DNA of 64,000 nt from an uncultured Allorhizobium sp. Its GTDB lineage: Bacteria; Pseudomonadota; Alphaproteobacteria; Rhizobiales; Rhizobiaceae. Below the pieces are notes generated by a model. The model worked only from the letters and a program-made list of their open reading frames with translations. It had not been told where the DNA came from and did not search any database. Location: contig OY288189.1 of assembly GCA_958439205.1 (NCBI GenBank), forward strand, positions 4,169,001-4,233,000, given 5' to 3'. Shown here in pieces: positions 54,440-63,851 of this stretch (within the stretch, counting starts at the first letter, position 1; every line of letters begins with the position of its first letter). The translations under genes were made by a program, and so were the position numbers.

Positions 54440-56095
54440 TCAGGCGTGACGCGCGAAATAGGCGCCCCAAGCCGGCAATTCTACCTTGTTATCGTTGACG
54501 TTACTGACAAACCCATGGCCTTCCAGCTCGACCCAGTTGCCTGCCGGCATGGCGAGCGAGGCCTGATCCGCGCCCATGTTGAACATGCAGAGCAGCTTCT
54601 CGTTGCCGAAGTCGCGGGTGTAGACGAGCGTTTCTTCGCCCGCCTCATGGAAGGTGATGTCGCCCTTGGCAAAGGCCGGGTACTGGCGGCGGAAGGCCAG
54701 GAAGCGGCGATAGTGCTCAAGCACCGATTCCGACTTGCCGACCTGCGTGTTGACCGAGCGAAGCACATGCTCCACCGGGATCGGCAGCCAGGTCTTCTGC
54801 GCCGTCGAGAAACCGGCCTGAACGGCATGATCATCCCAGACCATCGGCGTGCGGCAGCCGTCGCGGCCCTTGAATTCCGGCCAGAACTGGATGCCGTAGG
54901 GATCCTGCAGGTCCTCGAAGGCGATTTCGGCTTCGGTGAGGCCGAGTTCCTCGCCCTGATAGATGCAGACCGAGCCGCGCTGGGTGAGCAGCAGGGCAGA
55001 CGTCATCTTGGCATAGGCATCGCGGTCGAGGACGGTCGCGCCCCAACGGCTGACATGGCGCACCACGTCATGGTTGGAGAAGGCCCAGCAGGCCCAGCCT
55101 TCGGGGGCTGCGGCCGCGAAGGCATTCTGCGTATTCTGGACGACAGACGGGGTCAGCGGTTCCGGCGCCAGGAATTCGAAGGCGTAGCACATCTGCATCT
55201 TGTCGTTGCCGGAGGTGTATTCGCCGACGATCTCGAGACCACGCTGGCTGTCGCCGACTTCTCCGACCGCCGCAATCGCCGGATATTCGTCCAGAAGCGC
55301 GCGGAAGCGCTTGAGGAAGGCGATATTCTCAGGGCGGTTCTTGTCGTAGATGTGTTCCTGGAAATTGTAGGGATTGACCGCGGGCGCCGTCGAGGCATTG
55401 CGGCGCTCGGGCGCCAGAGCCGGGTTGTCTCTTAGTTCCTTGTCGTGGAAATAGAAGTTGATAGTGTCGAGACGGAAACCATCGACGCCGCGATCCAGCC
55501 AGAAGCGGGTGGCGGCCAAGAGTGCATCCTGCACTTCCGGATTGTGCAGGTTCATGTCGGGCTGCGAGGTCAGGAAGTTGTGCAGGTAGTACTGCATGCG
55601 GGTCGGGTCCCACTGCCAGGCAGAACCACCGAAGATCGAGAGCCAGTTGTTCGGCGGCGAGCCATCCGGCTTCGGATCGGACCAGACATACCAATCGGCC
55701 TTGGGATTGACCCGGCTGGACCGGCTTTCCACGAACCAGGGATGCTGATCCGACGAATGAGACATGACGAGGTCGATCATGACCCGAATGCCGAGGCGAT
55801 GGGCTTCGGCGATCAGGCCGTCGAAATCGGTGAGCGAACCGAACATCGGATCGACGTCGACATAGTTCGAGACGTCGTAGCCGAAGTCCTTCATCGGCGA
55901 GGCGAAGAAGGGCGAGATCCAGATCGCGTCTGCGCCGAGCTCGGCGATATGCGTCAAACGGGCCGTGATGCCTTTCAGGTCACCAATGCCGTCGCCGTTG
56001 GAATCCTGGTAGGAGCGCGGGTAGATCTGATAGATCACCGCGCCGCGCCACCAATCCTTGTCGGGCGTCATGACGGGATTTGAAACTGCACTCAT
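54440..56095 (-). CDS. aglA: alpha-glucosidase (GH13)
   Basis: A 551-residue glycoside hydrolase of family 13. The (beta/alpha)8 barrel motifs are VMDLVMSH-like DLVMSHSSDQHPWF, GFRLDTINFYFHD with the Asp nucleophile, AAVGEVGD with the acid Glu, and FSNHDVVRH. The start region DWWRGAVIYQIYPRSYQDSNGDGIGDLKGI is classic for oligo-1,6-/alpha-glucosidases. It has no signal peptide, so it acts in the cytoplasm on the alpha-glucosides imported by AglEFGK and releases glucose for Zwf-Pgl-Edd. Confidence 0.94.
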   Translation of the reverse strand: MSAVSNPVMTPDKDWWRGAVIYQIYPRSYQDSNGDGIGDLKGITARLTHIAELGADAIWISPFFASPMKDFGYDVSNYVDVDPMFGSLTDFDGLIAEAHRLGIRVMIDLVMSHSSDQHPWFVESRSSRVNPKADWYVWSDPKPDGSPPNNWLSIFGGSAWQWDPTRMQYYLHNFLTSQPDMNLHNPEVQDALLAATRFWLDRGVDGFRLDTINFYFHDKELRDNPALAPERRNASTAPAVNPYNFQEHIYDKNRPENIAFLKRFRALLDEYPAIAAVGEVGDSQRGLEIVGEYTSGNDKMQMCYAFEFLAPEPLTPSVVQNTQNAFAAAAPEGWACWAFSNHDVVRHVSRWGATVLDRDAYAKMTSALLLTQRGSVCIYQGEELGLTEAEIAFEDLQDPYGIQFWPEFKGRDGCRTPMVWDDHAVQAGFSTAQKTWLPIPVEHVLRSVNTQVGKSESVLEHYRRFLAFRRQYPAFAKGDITFHEAGEETLVYTRDFGNEKLLCMFNMGADQASLAMPAGNWVELEGHGFVSNVNDNKVELPAWGAYFARHA

Positions 56096-56132
56096 TTAGA
56101 CATTCCTGTTGGCTTGGTCTTTCGTCCCGGCG

Positions 56133-57296
56133 TCAGCCACCCTTGACCGAACCGGCAAGGAGGCCACGCACGAGATAGCGTTGCATGAAGAAGAAGACGA
56201 GGAGCGGCACGGCGATCGACACGAAGGCTGCCGTTGCCAGAATTTCCCAGTTGCCGCCGCGCGTTCCCAGCAGTTCGACGATCTGGTTGGTCATAACAGT
56301 GGTGTCGCCGGTCGCATCGATCAGGAAGACCTTGGCGACGAGCAGATCGTTCCAGGTCCAGAGGAACTGGAAGATGGCGAAGGACGCTAGCGCCGGGAAG
56401 GAGAGCGGCAGGATGATGCGCGTGAAGATCTGGAAGTCGGTCGCACCGTCCACCTTGGCGCATTCGATAATGTCGCGCGGAAGCCCGACCATGTAATTGC
56501 GCAGCAGGTAGATCGCGAGCGGCAGGCCGAAGCCGGTATGGGCGAGCCAGACGCCGAGATAGCCCTTGCCGATGCCGATGGAGAGATGCAGGCGCAGCAG
56601 CGGTATGAGCGCGAGCTGCAGCGGCACAACGAGAAGTGCGACGACGGCCGCGATCAGCAGTGCGCGTCCCGGAAACTCCATCCAGGCCAGTGCATAGGCG
56701 GCGAAGGCGGCGATGACGATCGGGATAATGGTCGCCGGAATGGTGACGGTGAGCGTGTTAAAGAAGGCCTTGGCCATCGAGTCCGTGGTGGAGCCGGAGA
56801 AAAGCACCGTCTGATAGTTGTCGAGGGTGAATTTCGGAGGCAGCTCGGCCGTCACGAAGATACGATCGCCACGGCTGCCGGTGAGTTCGACATCACTTTC
56901 CAGGCGGTAGTCGCCGTTCGCCTGCACCGTCACGCGGCCGCTATCGCCGAGGGTAGCTGTCGCGCCGGGTTCGTATTCGCTGATGGCGCGCGAGGACGTG
57001 CCCCAGGCTGAAATCTCAGCCTGGGCGGTGGCTCCGCCTTCGCTCAGCACATTGCCTTCGATGATCCAGAGATTGCCCTCCTGGCGCTGGGTCGACGGTG
57101 CCGCCGTTCTCAAGACGAGGTTCTGCTCCTGGGAGAACAGCGAGCTCCACCAGCCGCTGGTGGATATCTGATCAGCGGTCCGGAAGGACGAGACGAAAAG
57201 GCCGGTGGTCGGGAGCAGCCACAGAATGACCAGTGCCGCTACCGAGATATGGACGGTCCAGACGAGACCGGATTTCTTGCCTGCGATCTTTGCCAT
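56133..57296 (-). CDS. aglG: alpha-glucoside ABC transporter permease
   Basis: A 387-residue MalG-type permease. The first membrane segment (about 14-34) is followed by a soluble insert of about 125 residues, then five more segments. The EAA-like loop is ECAKVDGATDFQIFTRIILPLSFP. It pairs with AglF. It lies 14 bp after aglF and 37 bp before aglA. Confidence 0.92.
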   Translation of the reverse strand: MAKIAGKKSGLVWTVHISVAALVILWLLPTTGLFVSSFRTADQISTSGWWSSLFSQEQNLVLRTAAPSTQRQEGNLWIIEGNVLSEGGATAQAEISAWGTSSRAISEYEPGATATLGDSGRVTVQANGDYRLESDVELTGSRGDRIFVTAELPPKFTLDNYQTVLFSGSTTDSMAKAFFNTLTVTIPATIIPIVIAAFAAYALAWMEFPGRALLIAAVVALLVVPLQLALIPLLRLHLSIGIGKGYLGVWLAHTGFGLPLAIYLLRNYMVGLPRDIIECAKVDGATDFQIFTRIILPLSFPALASFAIFQFLWTWNDLLVAKVFLIDATGDTTVMTNQIVELLGTRGGNWEILATAAFVSIAVPLLVFFFMQRYLVRGLLAGSVKGG

Positions 57297-57310
57297 GGTC
57301 CCGCCTCCCC

Positions 57311-58552
57311 TCAGCGCATTTCTTTTCGAGCGTTGTAGACGTTCCAGACCAGGATCGGCAGCACGAGCAGCATGATGACCATGGCGCTGGCCGAGCCGAC
57401 ACCCCAGTCATTGGCGCGGAACAGCTTGTCGAACATGTAGTTGGCGAGGACCTGGGTCTCCCACTGGCCGTTGGTCATCGCGAAGACGATGTCGAAGACC
57501 TTGAGCACGACGAGCGTGATCGTCGTCCAGACGACGACGACGGTTCCCATGATCTGCGGGATCTTGATCTTGAAGAAGATCTCGAAATCGTTGGCTCCGT
57601 CGATCACGGCGGCTTCAATGGTTTCCTCCGGGATGCCACGCAGGGCAGCCGAGAGAATGACCATAGCGAAGCCGGTCTGGATCCAGATCAGCACCACCAT
57701 CAGGAAGAAGTTGTTCCAGAAGGGCACCGTCAGCCAGGTCTGCGGTTCACCGTAGGGATAGGCGAAGGTGAGCACGGAATAGATGGATATGACGGCGCGG
57801 TAGGCGAGCCAGACACCGGCAAGCGTGACGGCCGAGCGGACGACCACGCCGATCTTCGAGCTGCCGCCACGATAACCAATACCACCGGCGAGCGGGCGCA
57901 GCAGCTGGTAGATGCCGTAGGCGACAAAGGCGATGAAGGCGACCAGCAGCAGTGCGGGAAGCACGCGCAGAACGAGGACGGTGCCCATTCCGCCATCGAA
58001 GGAGAGCCACAGAGCATTCAGGATGCCGATCTGCTCCTCGCCTGCAGGGCGCGTGTCATAGACCAGCTTGAAAATGACGGAAGCGCCGACGAAGGAAATC
58101 GCCATCGGCATGAAGATCAGCGATTTGGCGATGTTGCCCCAGGAGATCCGGTCGGTGAGCTGTGCGGCGAGCAGACCGAATGCGGTCGACACGGCCGGAA
58201 CGACCGTCAGCCACAGCAGGTTGTTGCTGATCGCTTCCCAGAACTTCGGTTCGCCGACCATCCTCTGGTAATTATCGAGGCCGACAAATGCGCCACCAGC
58301 GCTGCGATCGGTCACCGAAAGCCAGAGCGTGGCCACCACCGGATAGGCCAGATACATGCCAAGAGCGAAGATTGCGGGAAACAGGAACAGCCAGGGCCGA
58401 ACCATATTGGCGCGGTTGATGTTGCGCCCGGCATGCTCTCCCTTGGCGGGAAAGAGAACCCTGTCGATGAACATGTTCGACAGATAAAAATAGCCGATAC
58501 ACCCACCGACACCGATGACGATCGTGATCAGAGCCTGCAACGCTGGATTCAT
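57311..58552 (-). CDS. aglF: alpha-glucoside ABC transporter permease
   Basis: A 413-residue MalF-type permease with about seven or eight hydrophobic segments. The EAA-like loop is EAAVIDGANDFEIFFKIKIPQIMG. N-terminal segments and PWLFLFPAIFALGMYLAYPVVATLWLSV are typical of sugar-importer permeases. It follows aglE after a 96-bp gap that carries a hairpin. Confidence 0.92.
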   Translation of the reverse strand: MNPALQALITIVIGVGGCIGYFYLSNMFIDRVLFPAKGEHAGRNINRANMVRPWLFLFPAIFALGMYLAYPVVATLWLSVTDRSAGGAFVGLDNYQRMVGEPKFWEAISNNLLWLTVVPAVSTAFGLLAAQLTDRISWGNIAKSLIFMPMAISFVGASVIFKLVYDTRPAGEEQIGILNALWLSFDGGMGTVLVLRVLPALLLVAFIAFVAYGIYQLLRPLAGGIGYRGGSSKIGVVVRSAVTLAGVWLAYRAVISIYSVLTFAYPYGEPQTWLTVPFWNNFFLMVVLIWIQTGFAMVILSAALRGIPEETIEAAVIDGANDFEIFFKIKIPQIMGTVVVVWTTITLVVLKVFDIVFAMTNGQWETQVLANYMFDKLFRANDWGVGSASAMVIMLLVLPILVWNVYNARKEMR

Positions 58553-58590
58553 GATGGTCTCCCCCTCCGCATGCCTTCTGATTATTTTGT

Positions 58591-58624
58591 GCGAGCGCCC
58601 GAACCCAATGGCCCGGACGCTCGT
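58591..58624 (-). other. hairpin between aglE and aglF
   Basis: CGAGCGCCCG (58592-58601) pairs with CGGACGCTCG (58614-58623) with one mismatch around a 12-base loop. It probably stabilises the aglE message relative to the permease genes. Confidence 0.55.
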
Positions 58625-58648
58625 GAGGCAGCTCTGCTCTACGGCAGC

Positions 58649-60001
58649 TTACTTGATGCCGTCCCAGGACGTCTGGATCGACTTTGCAACATCTTCGGCA
58701 GACTTGCCACCGACATAATCGACCATGCCGGTCCAGAAGCTGCCGGCACCAACGGCGCCCGGCATCAGGTCGGAACCGTCAAAGCGGAAGGTGGTTGCCT
58801 GCAGCAGGATGTCGTTCATCTTGCGGACGGTCGGGTCGGTGAAGACTTCCGGGTTCACGCCCTTGTGCGGGGTGAGGAAGCCCTTCTGTGCCATCCAGAT
58901 TTCGTGGGCGATCGGCGACTTCAGGAACTCGATGAAGGCGCGGGCAGCCTTGCTGTCCTTGGTGATGGTGAAGGTGGTACCGGCACCGAGAACCGGGCTG
59001 CCGAGGTTCTTGTCGGCATAGGCGGGGAAGTAGAAGAAGTCTGCATCTTCACCGACCGACGTGCCTTCGGGGAAGAAGGACGGGATGAAGGAGGCCTGGC
59101 GGTGCATGTAGCACTGCGGCGGCGATGCGAAGAGGCCCTTCGGGCTATCGCGGAAGTCGGTGGATGCAACGGCACCGGCGCCACCGACGACGAACTTGTC
59201 GTTCTTGGCGAACCAGCCGAATTCGTTGATGGCGTTGACGACAACCGGATCGTCGAACTTCATCTCGTTGGAGACCCACTTGTCGTAGTCTTCCGGCGAT
59301 GCAGTGCGCAGCATCATGTCTTCGACCCAGTCGGTGGCCGGCCAACCGGTGGCGGCCCCCGAGCCGAGACCGATGCACCACGGCATACCGCCGTCAGCAA
59401 CGATCTTTTCGGTGAGAGCCTTCAGCTCTTCCATGCTCTTAGGCACTTCATAGCCGGCATCTTCGAAGTTCTCCGGCGAATACCAGACGAGCGACTTCAG
59501 GTCGGTCTTGAAGGGGAAGCCGTAGAAAGCCTTGTTACCGTCCTTGCCGGCATAGGTGCCGAGGTCAACCCAGGACTGACCAGCTGCATAGTTGTCCTTC
59601 AGCCAGGATGCGTTTTCAGCACCGAGATCGGTCAGAAAGCCGCGCTTTGCCATGTCGGATGCGAGACCCGGCTGCGGGAAGATTGCAATGTTCGGAGCGG
59701 AGCCGGCTTCGAGGTCGACAACGACCTGCTGTTCGAAGCTGTCGGAACCGGTGTAGCGAACATCAGCGCCGGTGGCGGCTGCAAAATAGGCCAGAACGCT
59801 TTCCACGAGCACCTGGTCAGGGCCGAGCCAGGGTCCAAAGATCGTGATCTGCTCGCCAGCAAGCTGGGTCTTCTTTAGCTCTTCGAAGCTCGCCCAGTTG
59901 AACTTGGCGTCCTCACCCGGCGCGAACTTCAACTCCTGCGCGCCGACAGAACCGGCCACGAGCGCAGCGGCTGCCACGGTCATCAAAAACATCTTCTTCA
60001 T
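58649..60001 (-). CDS. aglE: alpha-glucoside-binding periplasmic protein
   Basis: A 450-residue extracytoplasmic binding protein. Residues 1-22 form a signal peptide (MKKMFLMTVAAAALVAGSVGAQ). The mature protein has ITIFGPWLGPDQVLVESVLAYFAAATGADVRYTGSDSFEQQ and VEDMMLRTASPEDYDKWVS, as in the Sinorhizobium AglE type. First gene of the transport operon, read from the promoter region at 60002-60272 that carries LacI-type operators. Confidence 0.93.
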   Translation of the reverse strand: MKKMFLMTVAAAALVAGSVGAQELKFAPGEDAKFNWASFEELKKTQLAGEQITIFGPWLGPDQVLVESVLAYFAAATGADVRYTGSDSFEQQVVVDLEAGSAPNIAIFPQPGLASDMAKRGFLTDLGAENASWLKDNYAAGQSWVDLGTYAGKDGNKAFYGFPFKTDLKSLVWYSPENFEDAGYEVPKSMEELKALTEKIVADGGMPWCIGLGSGAATGWPATDWVEDMMLRTASPEDYDKWVSNEMKFDDPVVVNAINEFGWFAKNDKFVVGGAGAVASTDFRDSPKGLFASPPQCYMHRQASFIPSFFPEGTSVGEDADFFYFPAYADKNLGSPVLGAGTTFTITKDSKAARAFIEFLKSPIAHEIWMAQKGFLTPHKGVNPEVFTDPTVRKMNDILLQATTFRFDGSDLMPGAVGAGSFWTGMVDYVGGKSAEDVAKSIQTSWDGIK

Positions 60002-60058
60002 GTGATTTACCTCCCATCACATCGGACGGCCAAACGTCCTTGGTCAGCGCATTATCCT

Positions 60059-60070
60059 CAAAGCGCTTTG
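60059..60070. promoter_or_regulatory. LacI-type operator 1 (aglR/aglE intergenic)
   Basis: CAAAGCGCTTTG is a perfect 12-bp palindrome with the CG-centred form typical of LacI/GalR-family operators, 58 bp before the aglE start. Confidence 0.75.
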
Positions 60071-60104
60071 GCCCCTATTTCATCCCATTGGGTTCCATAT
60101 TGAG

Positions 60105-60116
60105 TCAAGCGCTTTT
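60105..60116. promoter_or_regulatory. LacI-type operator 2
   Basis: TCAAGCGCTTTT with core AAGCGCTT (60107-60114), between the first and third sites. Confidence 0.65.
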
Positions 60117-60220
60117 CTGGTTCTGCCGCATTTTGGCGCAACGCTTCGCACGGTCAGCGGCATCTGCATTGATTTAAAGCATTTTTCTCTTGTCGCCGGC
60201 CCGGCGTCTGCGCCATAGTC

Positions 60221-60230
60221 GAAGCGCTTT
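60221..60230. promoter_or_regulatory. LacI-type operator 3
   Basis: GAAGCGCTTT with core AAGCGCTT (60222-60229), 44 bp before the aglR start, well placed for autoregulation. Confidence 0.65.
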
Positions 60231-60272
60231 GGCCACCTGTGGAGGGAACTGGCGGCCCGGCAAGGGAGAGGA

Positions 60273-61307
60273 ATGCCTGCAGTGAACTTGAAAGAATTGT
60301 CACAGATGCTCGGCCTGTCGCAGACGACGATCAGCCGCGCACTCAATGGCTACCCGGAGGTCAACGAGGAAACACGCCAACGCGTGCTCCAGGCTGCCAA
60401 GGACACCGGCTATCGTCCGAACCGGGCGGCACAGCGCCTCGCGACCGGCAAGGCCGGATCCATCGGGCTGATCATGCCGATTTCTCCCGACCATAGCTCG
60501 GACATGCACTTCGCCGAATTCCAGAGCGGGCTCGCCGAGGCATCGATTGTCCACGATTTCCACTTCGTCATCATGCCCTCCCGGGCAGAAGAAGAGGAAC
60601 AGGCGATCCGCTGGCTCGTCTCGAGCGGCAGCGTCGATGGCTACTATCTCGCCTATGTGCGCGAGAAAGATCCGCGGATCGCGATGGCGAAATCCTTGTC
60701 CCTGCCCTTCATCGTGCACGGGAGATCCTCCGGTCTCGATCTGGATTACCCCTTCCTCGACGTGGACAACGAAGGCGCCTTTTATGATGCGACGCGCTTT
60801 CTGCTCCAGCTCGGGCATAAGCGCATTGCGCTGCTGAACGGTCAGGCGGAGCTCGACTTTGCCTATCGGCGTCGACTTGGAACGGAGAAGGCGCTCGCTG
60901 AGAAAGGGTTCCTGCTCGATCCCCGGCACACCCGGCACAGTTTCATGGGCGACGAGCAGGGCTATCGCGGCATGAAGGAGATCCTAGGCTTGCCGGATCG
61001 TCCGACCGCGGTTCTGTGTGCCAGTACCGTGCTTGCGCTCGGCGCCGTCAGGGCGATGAACGAATTCGGGTTGAAGCTCGGGACCGACATCTCGCTGATC
61101 GCCCATGACGACGAGTTGCCGCTGCTGAAGCCGGAGAACTTCTCGACGCCGCTCACCACGACCCGCTCCTCGCTGCGCGCGGCAGGAAAACGGGTCGGCG
61201 AACGCCTGATTGCCATGATCAATCAAAGCGAACCGGCCTTGCCGGAGCAGGAATTGTGGAAGGTGGAGCTGGTGGTTCGGGCCTCGACGGGACCGGCGCC
61301 GGCCTAA
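60273..61307 (+). CDS. aglR: LacI family regulator of the agl cluster
   Basis: A 344-residue LacI/GalR repressor. The N-terminal helix-turn-helix (LKELSQMLGLSQTTISRALNGYPEVNEETRQRVLQAAKDTGYRPN) is followed by a periplasmic-binding-protein-like effector domain (GSIGLIMPISPD, FIVHGRSSGLDLDYPFLDVDNEGA, TTTRSSLRAAGKRVGERLI). ATG 60273 follows a GGGAGAGG stretch. It is divergent from aglE, and three AAGCGCTT operators lie between them. It probably represses aglEFGAK in the absence of alpha-glucosides. It converges on folD with a 23-bp gap. Confidence 0.93.
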   Translation: MPAVNLKELSQMLGLSQTTISRALNGYPEVNEETRQRVLQAAKDTGYRPNRAAQRLATGKAGSIGLIMPISPDHSSDMHFAEFQSGLAEASIVHDFHFVIMPSRAEEEEQAIRWLVSSGSVDGYYLAYVREKDPRIAMAKSLSLPFIVHGRSSGLDLDYPFLDVDNEGAFYDATRFLLQLGHKRIALLNGQAELDFAYRRRLGTEKALAEKGFLLDPRHTRHSFMGDEQGYRGMKEILGLPDRPTAVLCASTVLALGAVRAMNEFGLKLGTDISLIAHDDELPLLKPENFSTPLTTTRSSLRAAGKRVGERLIAMINQSEPALPEQELWKVELVVRASTGPAPA

Positions 61308-61330
61308 GGCACGGCGCCCAGTTCAATCCG

Positions 61331-62242
61331 TCAGAAGCTTGGCGCTGCCACACCCGCCCGACGATGGGCAGCGATCACGGTGTTGGCCATCAGCATGGCG
61401 ATCGTCATCGGGCCGACGCCGCCGGGAACCGGGGAAATGGCCTTGGCGACCGGCTTGCATTCGGCGAAGGCGACATCGCCCACCAACTTGAACTTGCCCT
61501 CGCCCTTTTCGGGTGCCGCCACGCGGTTGATGCCGACGTCGATGACGGTCGCACCCGGCTTCAACCAGTCGGCCTTGACCATTTCAGCGCGGCCGACGGC
61601 TGCGACGAGGATGTCGGCCTGACGGGCGAGTTCGGGCAGATCGCGGCTTCGCGAATGGCCGATCGTGACGGTGGCGTTTGCGTTGAGAAGAAGCTGCGCC
61701 ATCGGCTTGCCGAAGAGGTTGGAGCGACCGATGACCAGGGCATTCAGGCCCGAGAGATCGTTACCATGGATCTGGCGCACCAGGATCATGGCGCCGGCCG
61801 GGGTGCAGGACAGAAGTCCGGTCTTCAGATCGCCGGTCGCCAGCTTGCCAGCATTGACGATGTGCAGGCCGTCGACATCCTTTTCCGGCAAGATCGACTG
61901 GATGACGGGCTCGCTGTCGAGATGCCTGGGCAGCGGCAGCTGGACGAGAATGCCATCGATGTCAGGATCGTCATTCAGCGAGGCAACCAGTGCCATCAGG
62001 TCGGCTTGAGAGGTATCCTCGGGCAGCGTGTGCTGGATGGAGTTGAAGCCGCACTGCTTGGCCATCCGGCTTTTGGCGCCGACATAGGCGTGGCTTGCCG
62101 GGTCATCCCCGACGATGACGACTGCAAGGCCCGGCTTGCGGTGGCCGGAGGTCTTCAGCGTTGTTGCCGCTGAGGTTACCGCTTCGATTACCGAAGCGGC
62201 GGCGGCCTTTCCATCGATTACCGTGGTCGTCACTGTGCTCAA
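61331..62242 (-). CDS. folD: methylenetetrahydrofolate dehydrogenase/cyclohydrolase
   Basis: A 303-residue bifunctional enzyme that interconverts 5,10-methylene- and 10-formyl-tetrahydrofolate. The catalytic YVGAK (Tyr about 54, Lys about 58) sits in DPASHAYVGAKSRMAKQCGF; QLPLPRHLDSE, GRSNLFGKPMAQLLL and PVPGGVGPMTIAML are the other signatures. The first codon here is TTG; GTG three codons later is an alternative. It stands alone after aglR and before the glycosyltransferase on the same strand. Confidence 0.95.
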   Translation of the reverse strand: MSTVTTTVIDGKAAAASVIEAVTSAATTLKTSGHRKPGLAVVIVGDDPASHAYVGAKSRMAKQCGFNSIQHTLPEDTSQADLMALVASLNDDPDIDGILVQLPLPRHLDSEPVIQSILPEKDVDGLHIVNAGKLATGDLKTGLLSCTPAGAMILVRQIHGNDLSGLNALVIGRSNLFGKPMAQLLLNANATVTIGHSRSRDLPELARQADILVAAVGRAEMVKADWLKPGATVIDVGINRVAAPEKGEGKFKLVGDVAFAECKPVAKAISPVPGGVGPMTIAMLMANTVIAAHRRAGVAAPSF

Positions 62243-62354
62243 TCCCCGTCTTCCACTGGCAGCAAGCTAGCGCCAACGCAGGGGCACCATTTGCCTGTCA
62301 CCGTCCTATGCTGTCAAATTGCGGCATATTGCAAGGCAGGAATTTGCGGGGTGC

Positions 62355-63179
62355 TCAGGTGGTAGGCGTGTTTTGATGGCGCAGCCGGTAGCTCACCACA
62401 TGAGCAAGGAACACGGGAATGCCGAGAACATAGCGCCGCCAGAGACGCGAGGGCTCAAGCCAGAGGCGGAAGAGCCATTCGGACCGCAGCCGTCGCATCC
62501 AGCGCGGCGCACGCGCCACCCGCCCTGAGACGAAATCGAGCAATGCGCCTACGCTGATCACGACACGGGCATGTTCACTGGTCAGATGCCGGTCGACCCA
62601 TTTTTCCTGCAAGGGCGTGCCCATGGCAACGAGTAGCAGGTCGATGCGGGCTGTCTCTATGCGTTTCAGGATCAGGGCCGGATCGGCCCGGTCGAAATAG
62701 CCATCCGAGATTTCGACGAATTCGTGCCACGGCGTCTGCCGGCGGAGGTTGGTCGTCGCAGACTTCAGAACGGCAGAGGTTGCTCCGAGCAGTCCAACCC
62801 GCAGGGGCCTGGAGATGAATGTCAGCGCAGCCGGCACGAAATCAGTGCCGTTGAGATTGGCCGTGAAGCGACCGCCGTGCAGGAAATGCGCCGCGATATC
62901 CACCCCAATGCCGTCGGGCAGAACCAGCGAGCGCTCCAGAACCGCGCGGTATTCCGGGTCGCCCACCATGACATTGGCGTTGTTGGCATTCAGGAAGGCA
63001 ATGTGGGTGAAACCGTCGCGAGCAACCAGCTTCTGCTCCAGATGCACCAGAGCCTCGTTCCAGCCGAGATCGCGGACCGGCATACCGAGAATGGGCAGCA
63101 CAGGAACAGCAGGCTGGGCGGAGCCGACCGCAGAAATTTCTACCGGCTGTTTCCGGGCAGAAGATGAAGAAGTTGGCAT
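62355..63179 (-). CDS. WecB/TagA/CpsF family glycosyltransferase
   Basis: A 274-residue glycosyltransferase of the WecG/TagA/CpsF family. LNANNANVMVGDPEYRAVLERS, LPDGIGVDIAAHFL (the conserved D-G-x-G), LLGATSAVLKSA, LLLVAMGTPLQEKWVDRHL and the C-terminal RAPRWMRRLRSEWLFRLWLEPSRLWRRY are typical. It transfers a sugar onto a lipid-linked acceptor, so it likely makes a surface polysaccharide. No other polysaccharide genes are in the window. Confidence 0.9.
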   Translation of the reverse strand: MPTSSSSARKQPVEISAVGSAQPAVPVLPILGMPVRDLGWNEALVHLEQKLVARDGFTHIAFLNANNANVMVGDPEYRAVLERSLVLPDGIGVDIAAHFLHGGRFTANLNGTDFVPAALTFISRPLRVGLLGATSAVLKSATTNLRRQTPWHEFVEISDGYFDRADPALILKRIETARIDLLLVAMGTPLQEKWVDRHLTSEHARVVISVGALLDFVSGRVARAPRWMRRLRSEWLFRLWLEPSRLWRRYVLGIPVFLAHVVSYRLRHQNTPTT

Positions 63180-63311
63180 GGCGGGTCCCGAAGATCTGAG
63201 GCTCGGAACCTATCAGCCATCGCTGAAATTCAAGTGAAAAACGGGGCTAAAACTCTCAGGATCTGATCAAGGCTTCGTTCACCCTATTGGCAAAACGAAA
63301 CCGAGGCCTGA

Positions 63312-63851
63312 TCAGTGGCCAGACGAGGCCGGCGCCTCTTCGACCTTCTCACCCTCGACGACCGTGGTCATCTCCATGGGCTTGGACCCACCGTCGGCGG
63401 CCTTGCGGGCGGCGTCCTTCGAGACGTAGTCGAGCTGCTCGATCAGCACCTGATCGACCATGCCTTCGCCCAGTCTCTCATTCATCTCGACCTTGATCTT
63501 CTCGCGGAAGTCGTTGACGTCGAAAGCGGAGACGTTGCCGATGTCGACCATCTTGTTGCCGACAAGCAGGGTGAAGAGCTGGTCGGTCATCAGCTCGGTC
63601 GTGGGCAAGTCTTGTCCCTTGACCTTTTCCTTGTCCATCATGAAGGAAATGCGGGTCAGGAAATAGCCGGTGACATCACCATTTCCGATGACGGGAATGG
63701 TGATCGGCTCGCCCCGGATCAATTCCAGGGCGGCCTTCTTGGTTTCTTCCTCGCTCGGGCCGGCAGGGGCTGTCGCCAGGAAGATCGAGCCGTAAACGGC
63801 TCCCAGCGTGACGATGCAGACCCAAAGGCCGATTCCGAGTATCTTGCCCAT
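63312..63851 (-). CDS. FliL-like single-pass membrane protein
   Basis: A 179-residue protein with one N-terminal membrane segment (about 5-27), a stretch rich in charged residues, and a domain (about 50-150) whose pattern (IPVIGNGDVTGYFLTRISFMM, FDVNDFREKIKVEMNERLG, VDQVLIEQLDYVSK) resembles FliL, the flagellar stator-associated protein. Its start overlaps the stop of the upstream partial gene by four bases, so both are in one operon. In Sinorhizobium, flagellar genes end near the agl cluster, which fits. The family assignment is tentative. Confidence 0.6.
   Translation of the reverse strand: MGKILGIGLWVCIVTLGAVYGSIFLATAPAGPSEEETKKAALELIRGEPITIPVIGNGDVTGYFLTRISFMMDKEKVKGQDLPTTELMTDQLFTLLVGNKMVDIGNVSAFDVNDFREKIKVEMNERLGEGMVDQVLIEQLDYVSKDAARKAADGGSKPMEMTTVVEGEKVEEAPASSGH

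Noticed and set aside
57233..59878. 881-codon open frame on the plus strand
   Set aside because: It lies opposite aglF and aglE, is full of low-complexity His/Asp/Glu/Arg wording typical of antisense GC-rich frames, and has no ribosome site.
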